Of a DNA stretch of 10,468 nucleotides, positions 5,964 through 10,468 are shown one piece after another (position 1 is the first letter of the stretch; each line of letters opens with the position of its first letter). This DNA is from SAR116 cluster bacterium (GTDB lineage: Bacteria > Pseudomonadota > Alphaproteobacteria > Puniceispirillales > Marisalimonadaceae): contig NZIY01000019.1 of assembly GCA_002691795.1 (NCBI GenBank), positions 14,560 to 25,027 of the forward strand, written 5' to 3'. Made by a program: the position numbers and the translations under genes. The notes beneath the pieces are model-generated. The model was not told the origin of the DNA and searched no databases. It saw nothing but the letters and a program-made list of their open reading frames with translations.

Positions 5964-7562
5964 ATGTCTAATCGATTTGATTACATTGTTGTAGGTGCTG
6001 GATCTGCTGGATGTGCAGTTGCAAACAGACTATCATCTAATAAAAACAAAACTGTACTTTTATTAGAAGCTGGAAAATCTAATCACCCTCTAACTAGAAT
6101 TCCAGTTAGTTTTGCATTATTGATTGATCATCCTACTGCCAATTGGAGATATAGATCTCATCCAGACGAAAAAACCTCCAATAGAAATATACCTATCCCA
6201 AGAGGTAAATTAGTTGGAGGATCTAGTGCTATAAATGGTTTAGTTTATGTACGTGGTCAAAGTTTAGATTATGATATTTGGGCTCAAATGGGAAATAAAG
6301 GATGGTCATCAGAAGAAGTATTCCCTTTTTTTAAAAAGTTAGAAAACTATGTGAATCCTTGTGAAGATTTAAGAGGAAAAAAAGGCTTAGTAAACATTTC
6401 TCAAGTTACTGACCGAAACCCAATTTATGAAGCTATGTTTGAAGCAGGTAAAAAATTAAACATACCTTTAAACGAAGATTATAATTCTGGCGATCAAGAA
6501 GGATTTGCTTACACACAAACTACTATTTTTAATGGTAAAAGAATGAGCGCAAAAGTTGCTTATATTGATCCCATAAAAAATAGAAAAAATTTAAATATTT
6601 TAACTGAAAGCCTTGCAAAAAAAATAATTTTTGAAAACAGGAAAGCTGTTGGAATTGAGATATTAAGAAAAGGTAAAAATGAAAAGTATTTTTGTAATGA
6701 TGAAATTATTTTATCTGGTGGCGCAATAAATTCACCTCAAATTTTAGAACTTTCTGGAGTTGGCAGACCAGAAATTTTAAAACAAAATAATATTGAAGTT
6801 ATTCATGAATTAAAAGGCGTAGGTGAGAATTTAATGGATCATCTAGGACCAAGATTAGTGTATAAAGTAAAAAAACCAGGTCTTTCATATAATGAAAAAG
6901 CAAGAGGATTAAATTTAATAAGACAAGCCCTAAATTATGCTTTTAATCAAGATGGGTTTTTAAACTTACCATCTGCACCTGTTTTAGGGTTTTTTAAGAC
7001 AAGACCAGAATTAGCATCGCCCGATATTCAAGTACACTTTATTCCCTATAGAGTTGTACTAGATAATGGAAAAAGAACATTAGGGAAAGATCCTGGCATT
7101 ACTTGTACCGTAAATCAAAATAGACCCGAAAGCAGAGGTCACATTCATATTAAATCTAATAATCCTCAAGAGTATCCAGAAATAAATTGTAATTTTCTTG
7201 ATAATCCTCTTGATAGAGACACTTTAGTTGATGGGGTAAAACTTGTCCGTAAAATAATGGGATCTAATGAGGTTCAGAATTATTGTGGAGAAGAGTTACA
7301 ACCTGGTGAGAAATTTTCTTCAGATAAAGACATTCTTCAATTTATTCGTGATAAAGCCGAAACTCTTTATCATCCATCTGGAACTTGTAAAATGGGACAA
7401 GATCAATCTGCAGTAGTAGATGAAAAATTAAAAGTTAAAGGTTTAAAAAATTTAAGAGTCGCTGACGCATCAATCATGCCTACTCTAATTTCTGGCAATA
7501 CTAATGGCCCATGTATGATGATTGGAGAGAGATGTGCTGAATTTATCATTAGAGAAAGTTAG
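5964..7562 (+). CDS. GMC-family FAD-dependent alcohol oxidoreductase (choline-dehydrogenase-like)
   Basis: Flavoenzyme of 532 aa, the size of choline dehydrogenase and related GMC alcohol dehydrogenases. Seen: FAD-binding VVGAGSAGCAVA with G11, G13 and G16, E35 ending LLLEAG for ribose binding, GMC signature 1 at 81-98 (GKLVGGSSAINGLVYVRG), signature 2 around 251-265 (SGGAINSPQILELSG), catalytic H470 in LYHPSGTCKMG and N514 in SGNTNGP, spaced 44 residues as in choline oxidase. The His that binds FAD covalently in choline oxidase is absent (Ala89 region), so the flavin is probably non-covalent and electrons probably pass to a quinone or other acceptor. No signal peptide is seen. The likely reaction is oxidation of a primary alcohol to the aldehyde; the substrate may be choline-like, an aliphatic alcohol or a glycol. 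No betaine aldehyde dehydrogenase (betB) is adjacent, so betA is not assigned. First gene of a plus-strand operon. Confidence 0.94.
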   Translation: MSNRFDYIVVGAGSAGCAVANRLSSNKNKTVLLLEAGKSNHPLTRIPVSFALLIDHPTANWRYRSHPDEKTSNRNIPIPRGKLVGGSSAINGLVYVRGQSLDYDIWAQMGNKGWSSEEVFPFFKKLENYVNPCEDLRGKKGLVNISQVTDRNPIYEAMFEAGKKLNIPLNEDYNSGDQEGFAYTQTTIFNGKRMSAKVAYIDPIKNRKNLNILTESLAKKIIFENRKAVGIEILRKGKNEKYFCNDEIILSGGAINSPQILELSGVGRPEILKQNNIEVIHELKGVGENLMDHLGPRLVYKVKKPGLSYNEKARGLNLIRQALNYAFNQDGFLNLPSAPVLGFFKTRPELASPDIQVHFIPYRVVLDNGKRTLGKDPGITCTVNQNRPESRGHIHIKSNNPQEYPEINCNFLDNPLDRDTLVDGVKLVRKIMGSNEVQNYCGEELQPGEKFSSDKDILQFIRDKAETLYHPSGTCKMGQDQSAVVDEKLKVKGLKNLRVADASIMPTLISGNTNGPCMMIGERCAEFIIRES

Positions 7563-7569
7563 AGATTTT

Positions 7570-8382
7570 ATGAGTTTTGAAGAATTTTGGACACGTGGAG
7601 ATATACATGAAAGAGTTAATACTGCTCTTAAAGATGCAAAATTATTAGACAAAAAAATAGAGATTGAAGATTTATTTCCTCTAGACCAATATCATGCAAG
7701 AGGAATAAAGGCAACCATTGACCTGGCTGATAAAGTTAATTTTAAAAGAGATTCAAATATCATTGATATAGGATGTGGTTTAGGTGGTCCTGCAAGATAT
7801 TTTGCAAAGAAATTTGATTGCAATGTCTATGGAATTGATATAACTGGAGCTTTTATAGACATAGGTAACTATTTCAATAAACTTACACAAGTTGACCATA
7901 AAGTTAAACTGTTAAAAGGTGATGGAGAAAAATTGCCCTATGAAACTGAATTTTTTGATGGTGGACTATCTCAACACGTAACTATGAATATAGACAATAG
8001 AGAACAATTTTTTAATGAAGCTTTCCGTGTTTTAAAAAAAGGAGCTATTTTTGGTTTTAGTGAGCATGGTCTAGGCACTAAAGGAAATCCTATTTTCCCT
8101 TTACCATGGGCAGACAGTGAAAATATGAGTTTTCTAAAAACTCCTGAATTTACAACAAATCTTTTAAAAAAAATAGGTTTTGAAAACATTAAAGTCATTA
8201 GCACAGGAGAGAAATATATATCTGGCTATGATACACTTTTAAAACAAGGAAAACCTGATGAAAAACCTACTTTGGGTATACACGTAATAGGTGGTGAAAC
8301 AATGTTAGAGCGCTCTAAGAATTCAATGCAATCTATAATTGAAAATAGAACGTACCCATTTGAAATCATTTGTAATAAATAA
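7570..8382 (+). CDS. Class I SAM-dependent methyltransferase
   Basis: Cytosolic methyltransferase of 270 aa with a single Rossmann domain. Seen: motif I DIGCGLGGPAR (66-76), acidic D90 ending the second strand (YGIDITGAF), LKGDGEKLPY (115-124), and the motif IV/V region FDGGLSQHVTMNIDNREQFFNEAFRVLKKGAIFGFSE (about 129-165). The GCGxGGPARYFA form and the HVTMNI segment resemble small-molecule methyltransferases such as glycine/sarcosine/dimethylglycine N-methyltransferases and quinone C-methyltransferases rather than rRNA or DNA enzymes; the acceptor is not readable. The start chosen is ATG 7570, seven bases after the GMC stop; the longer frame from 7522 would add 16 residues encoded inside the GMC gene in another frame and has no support. 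Tight coupling to the GMC oxidoreductase suggests both act on one methylated or alcohol metabolite. A lipoprotein gene follows 11 bases after the stop. Confidence 0.9.
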   Translation: MSFEEFWTRGDIHERVNTALKDAKLLDKKIEIEDLFPLDQYHARGIKATIDLADKVNFKRDSNIIDIGCGLGGPARYFAKKFDCNVYGIDITGAFIDIGNYFNKLTQVDHKVKLLKGDGEKLPYETEFFDGGLSQHVTMNIDNREQFFNEAFRVLKKGAIFGFSEHGLGTKGNPIFPLPWADSENMSFLKTPEFTTNLLKKIGFENIKVISTGEKYISGYDTLLKQGKPDEKPTLGIHVIGGETMLERSKNSMQSIIENRTYPFEIICNK

Positions 8383-8393
8383 TAAGTTTTTGT

Positions 8394-8588
8394 ATGAAAA
8401 ATATAATATTATTAATTACTCTTTTTATAATTTTTAGCTGCTCTAAAAACATCAAAGAAATTGAAAGAACTTGGAAAAAAAGTTGTATAAAAACATATAA
8501 ATACTCTGAAGGGAGTGTTGATTTTAGAAATTGCATGATTATTCAAGAAGAAAATTTTTTAGAAAAATTAAAATCGATTAATTCCTGA
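8394..8588 (+). CDS. Small predicted lipoprotein of unknown function
   Basis: 64 residues. The N-terminus is a clear type II signal: MKN, a hydrophobic core ILLITLFIIF, then Cys16 preceded by I-F-S, an acceptable lipobox, giving a mature lipoprotein of about 49 residues. The mature part is Lys/Glu-rich with two further cysteines (C31 in KSCIKTY and C47 in RNCMII), which could form a disulfide in the periplasm. No family is recognised. There is no Shine-Dalgarno, but the frame begins 11 bases after the methyltransferase stop and on the same strand, so it is probably the third gene of the GMC operon. It ends 8 bases before the convergent AlaX stop. Signal peptide plus lipobox makes chance unlikely. 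Confidence 0.72.
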   Translation: MKNIILLITLFIIFSCSKNIKEIERTWKKSCIKTYKYSEGSVDFRNCMIIQEENFLEKLKSINS

Positions 8589-8596
8589 CTTAATTG

Positions 8597-9292
8597 TTAT
8601 AAGAAATCAACAATAACCCTCTTATTCATTCTTCCTTTGTTTTCAACTCTAATCTTTTTTACCTCTCTAATTTCTTGCGTATTTTTGACGTGAGTTCCCC
8701 CGCACGGTTGATAATCAATACCATCCCCTATATTGATCATTCTAATAAGTCCTGAACCTCTAGGGGGTTTAACCGACATAGTTCTTATCAAATCTGGTTT
8801 ATTATCAAGTTCTTCTTCTGAAATACTAGATATGCTAATTTCATGATTTTGCTTAATTAGATTATTTAATGCTTCTAATATTTCTTCTTTATTAGGCTTT
8901 GACTCTAAGTCAAAATCCAGCCTTCCTTTATTTTCATTAATCTGCCCACCGGTAACTGGAGCAGAAATTAATGAGCACAGAAGATGAAGAGTTGTATGAA
9001 CCTGCATAATATTAAACCTTCTTCCCCAATTAATATTGCATTCAATTTGGTCATCTACTTTTAAATTGGAGGTATTTTCTACTACATGCACTATCTCATT
9101 ATTTACATAAGTTGTATCTAATATACTGATTTCTTCATTTCCAATTTGGATTATCCCATTGTCTCCAGGTTGTCCTCCAGCTTCAGGATAAAAAATAGTT
9201 TGATCTAGTTTTATTCCATTATTTTCAATTTTTATTATTTTAGAATTACAGTTTTTTAAATATGAGTCATTTCTGAATAGTTCTATAGTCAT
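8597..9292 (-). CDS. alaX: Free-standing alanyl-tRNA editing protein (AlaX type)
   Basis: Trans-editing hydrolase related to the editing domain of alanyl-tRNA synthetase; family members deacylate Ser- or Gly-tRNA(Ala). The 231 aa match the medium AlaX-M form: an N-terminal beta-barrel part with FYPEAGGQPGDNG (34-46), then the zinc-binding editing domain with H99 and H103 (HTTLH) and C197/H201 (CGGTH). All four zinc ligands are present. There is no synthetase catalytic domain and the frame is complete, so it is not a fragment of alaS. Start: ATG at 9292 preceded by AAGGTG. It is divergent from the atypical SDR gene and convergent with the small lipoprotein. Neighbouring genes offer no clear link to translation, so it may be a stand-alone gene. 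Confidence 0.92.
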   Translation of the reverse strand: MTIELFRNDSYLKNCNSKIIKIENNGIKLDQTIFYPEAGGQPGDNGIIQIGNEEISILDTTYVNNEIVHVVENTSNLKVDDQIECNINWGRRFNIMQVHTTLHLLCSLISAPVTGGQINENKGRLDFDLESKPNKEEILEALNNLIKQNHEISISSISEEELDNKPDLIRTMSVKPPRGSGLIRMINIGDGIDYQPCGGTHVKNTQEIREVKKIRVENKGRMNKRVIVDFL

Positions 9293-9315
9293 TATTCACC
9301 TTAAATTGTATTTAA

Positions 9316-9345
9316 ATTTTAAAATAATAATGTTATTAATAACAA
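9316..9345 (-). promoter_or_regulatory. Candidate alaX promoter overlapping a palindrome
   Basis: Read on the minus strand, TTGTTA (9345-9340) and TAAAAT (9321-9316) are separated by 18 bp, giving a predicted start site about 17 bases before the alaX ATG. The -35 hexamer lies inside the perfect 14-bp palindrome TGTTATTAATAACA at 9331-9344. A protein binding there would block this promoter. The match is reasonable but the DNA is AT-rich. Confidence 0.35.
9331..9344. promoter_or_regulatory. Perfect 14-bp palindrome in the alaX/SDR spacer
   Basis: TGTTATTAATAACA is a perfect palindrome near the middle of the 89-bp divergent spacer, 38 bases before the SDR ATG and 39 bases from the alaX start. 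It could be an operator controlling one or both genes. Apart from its two G/C pairs it is all A/T, so a chance origin is less easily excluded than for the site at 5891. Confidence 0.4.
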
Positions 9346-9370
9346 CTATTTTCAAACTTTATTTAATTTA

Positions 9371-9376
9371 GAAGGA
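9371..9376 (+). promoter_or_regulatory. Shine-Dalgarno of the atypical SDR gene
   Basis: GAAGGA ends five bases before the ATG at 9382, among the best ribosome binding sites in the window, and it fixes that start. Confidence 0.7.
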
Positions 9377-9381
9377 TTTTT

Positions 9382-10089
9382 ATGAACATATCAGGAAAGA
9401 AAATAATTATTTTTGGTGGTACTTCAGGTATAGGCGAAGCCGCAACTAAGATCATGTCTGAAAAAGGTGCTGCAGAGATAATCGCAATTAGTAGAAATCC
9501 TAATAAAATGATAAATGTCCCTAAAAATGTAACTCTTGTAAAACTAGATGTTCTTGATGAAGAAGCTTTAAAAACTTTTTTTAAGAAACAAGGAAAATTT
9601 GATGTTTTAATTAATTGTGCTACAGGAGGAGCAAGAGCTGTTGGACCTTTTCTTAAAATGGATTTAGAAGGATATAGAGGTTCATTTGCCAAACTCTGGG
9701 GATATACAAACGTTGTCAGATATGGCACAGAATATCTTGCAGATAATGGCAACATAGTTTTAGTAAGTGGGTCACCTGCGAGAAAGTGCAGACCTGGTCA
9801 AATTGCAATTTCATCAGTTGGTGGTGCTGTTGAGGCTTTTGCAAGAGGTGTAGCTCCTGAAATTGCTCCGAAAAGAGTTAATATTGTATCACCTGGTGTC
9901 ATTGACACCCCAATGAGTCCACTTCAAGGTAATGAAAGAAATGAATTTTATAAAAATTCAACAAAAAATAATTTAATTCCGAGAGCTGGTACATCAGAAG
10001 AAGTTGCTCAAGGAATAATATTTGCTATTGAAAATGAATTTATCACGGGTACAACTATAGATATTGATGGTGGATGGCTGATATCTTAA
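9382..10089 (+). CDS. Atypical SDR-fold protein with a degenerate active site
   Basis: 235 aa with the classical SDR layout: FGGTSGIG cofactor loop (11-18), LDVLDE acidic segment (55-60), NCATGG (78-83) in place of NNAG, VNIVSPGVIDTPM (166-178) and a C-terminal GTTIDIDGGW. Aligning to the other SDR of this window puts Lys104 at the catalytic Asn position, Ile143 at the Tyr and Gly147 at the Lys; only a Ser near 129-131 remains. The cofactor site therefore looks usable but the usual proton-relay chemistry does not. It is neither truncated nor frameshifted, and the C-terminal half is well preserved, so this is a diverged subfamily rather than a decaying gene. It could be a non-catalytic NAD(P)-binding protein or use a different chemistry. 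Transcribed alone, divergent from alaX; the right-hand neighbour is a non-coding spacer. Confidence 0.88.
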   Translation: MNISGKKIIIFGGTSGIGEAATKIMSEKGAAEIIAISRNPNKMINVPKNVTLVKLDVLDEEALKTFFKKQGKFDVLINCATGGARAVGPFLKMDLEGYRGSFAKLWGYTNVVRYGTEYLADNGNIVLVSGSPARKCRPGQIAISSVGGAVEAFARGVAPEIAPKRVNIVSPGVIDTPMSPLQGNERNEFYKNSTKNNLIPRAGTSEEVAQGIIFAIENEFITGTTIDIDGGWLIS

Positions 10090-10326
10090 GAAACTAATTC
10101 TAATTTTAAAATATATTTTAATTTTATAAAAAAAGAGCTTAAAATATACTTTAATAAAAAAATGGGCTGTGTTTAGCATGATTTAATCATTTTATAAATG
10201 TTCTGATTAAATTATAAACTCTATTTAATATAGATTGAAACTAAACAAAAAAAAATTCAACTAATTTCTTATATCCTGAGAATTGTATTTTTCTAAATTA
10301 CAATTGAAAAAAGATATGTTTTAACA
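10090..10326. other. AT-rich intergenic spacer with repeated palindromic element
   Basis: No convincing gene is seen in these 237 bases. They hold a near-exact 16-bp direct repeat (10106-10121 and 10139-10154), a short symmetric ATGATT-t-AATCAT (10178-10190) followed by TTTTAT, and a 7-bp inverted repeat AATTGTA/TACAATT (10281-10287, 10299-10305). The last two might act as weak terminators or protein sites, but their stems are almost all A/T and neither is a convincing intrinsic terminator. Confidence 0.5.
10106..10154. repeat. Tandem pair of 16-bp near-palindromes 33 bp apart
   Basis: The first copy, TTAAAATATATTTTAA at 10106-10121, is a perfect palindrome. The second at 10139-10154 differs by a single base (C for T). 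The start-to-start distance is 33 bp, about three helical turns, so proteins bound to both would face the same side of the DNA. The element begins 16 bases after the SDR stop. All-A/T composition weakens the case. Confidence 0.45.
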
Positions 10327-10468
10327 ATGTGTCAGTTAGAAATAAAATTATATCAAGCTAGAATCGACGATATGACTAGTAAATCTCAACGATATTTTAA
10401 TTCAACACCATTAAGAAATACTTTTGCAAGGATGATGGTATATAGTAAGTATGTAAATTCTTTTTACA
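10327..10468 (+). CDS. Unidentified open reading frame, cut by the right edge
   Basis: An ATG at 10327 opens a frame that stays open for 47 codons to the window end (MCQLEIKLYQARIDDM...), with an in-frame stop upstream at 10294. A second in-frame ATG at 10372 is an alternative start. Neither has a Shine-Dalgarno. The residues are mixed and Arg/Tyr-rich, with no recognisable motif or signal peptide. Staying open for 140 bases in DNA this AT-rich is mild evidence for coding. No function can be proposed from this fragment. Confidence 0.35.
   Translation, partial: MCQLEIKLYQARIDDMTSKSQRYFNSTPLRNTFARMMVYSKYVNSFY

Noticed and set aside
7522..7569. A 16-residue N-terminal extension of the methyltransferase starting inside the GMC gene
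   Set aside because: The extension is simply the out-of-frame reading of the conserved GMC C-terminus (GERCAEFIIRES). The ATG at 7570 follows the GMC stop by seven bases and gives a normal family N-terminus.
7971..8204. 77-codon minus-strand frame within the methyltransferase
   Set aside because: Antisense shadow of conserved methyltransferase sequence.
9363..9755. 130-codon minus-strand frame opposite the atypical SDR
   Set aside because: The plus strand carries clear SDR motifs and a Shine-Dalgarno; the antisense frame has no recognisable family. Its length reflects the relatively stop-poor complement of this gene.
9994..10179. 61-codon minus-strand frame over the SDR end and the spacer
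   Set aside because: It is dominated by Phe/Lys/Ile/Tyr as expected from AT-rich DNA, has no ribosome site, and overlaps the SDR coding end.
10178..10190. Symmetric ATGATT-t-AATCAT as a terminator of the SDR gene
   Set aside because: The arms are only six bases with one G/C pair each and a one-base loop, so it cannot form a stable RNA hairpin as read.

Overview
The window is very AT-rich (roughly 30% G+C by eye). Genes are tightly packed with short spacers, and the protein families are typical of bacterial small-molecule metabolism. This fits a streamlined, low-GC marine alphaproteobacterium of the SAR11/Pelagibacterales type or a similar lineage. That placement is an inference from composition, gene packing and gene content, because no rRNA or other phylogenetic marker lies in the window. 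No mobile element, phage gene, CRISPR array, tRNA or rRNA is seen.

Layout. (1) Positions 1-638 hold a type II haloacid-dehalogenase-like HAD hydrolase on the minus strand, cut by the left edge. It is divergent from a DMT/EamA permease (713-1630). (2) A minus-strand pair follows: a D-2-hydroxyacid dehydrogenase (3407-2388) upstream of a classical short-chain dehydrogenase (2368-1634). The pair is convergent with the permease. (3) Divergent from this pair is a plus-strand pair whose start and stop codons are one base apart: a RidA/YjgF-fold protein (3507-3884) and an amidase-signature hydrolase (3886-5190). (4) A TerC-family membrane protein (5814-5203, minus) is divergent from a plus-strand operon across a 149-bp spacer with a striking palindrome. 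The operon holds a GMC flavin oxidoreductase (5964-7562), a class I SAM-dependent methyltransferase (7570-8382) and a tiny lipoprotein (8394-8588). (5) A free-standing alanyl-tRNA editing protein of the AlaX type (9292-8597, minus) is divergent from an atypical SDR protein (9382-10089). (6) The right end holds an AT-rich spacer with a repeated palindromic element and the start of an unidentified open frame that leaves the window.

How the genes may work together. Most of the window looks like accessory catabolism of small oxygenated or amidated organic compounds: import or export by the DMT permease, alcohol oxidation by the GMC enzyme, hydroxy/keto-acid interconversion by the D-2-hydroxyacid dehydrogenase and SDR, amide hydrolysis by the amidase, and dehalogenation or dephosphorylation by the HAD protein. 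The substrates cannot be read from sequence.

The most unusual proteins are two with an intact fold but a lost active site. The RidA-like protein has Ser where the catalytic Arg should be. The second SDR has replaced the Asn, Tyr and Lys of its catalytic tetrad. Two perfect 14-bp palindromes lie in divergent promoter regions and are the best regulatory candidates. I see no strong evidence for a wholly new system. The best leads are the GMC-methyltransferase-lipoprotein operon and the active-site-less SDR.
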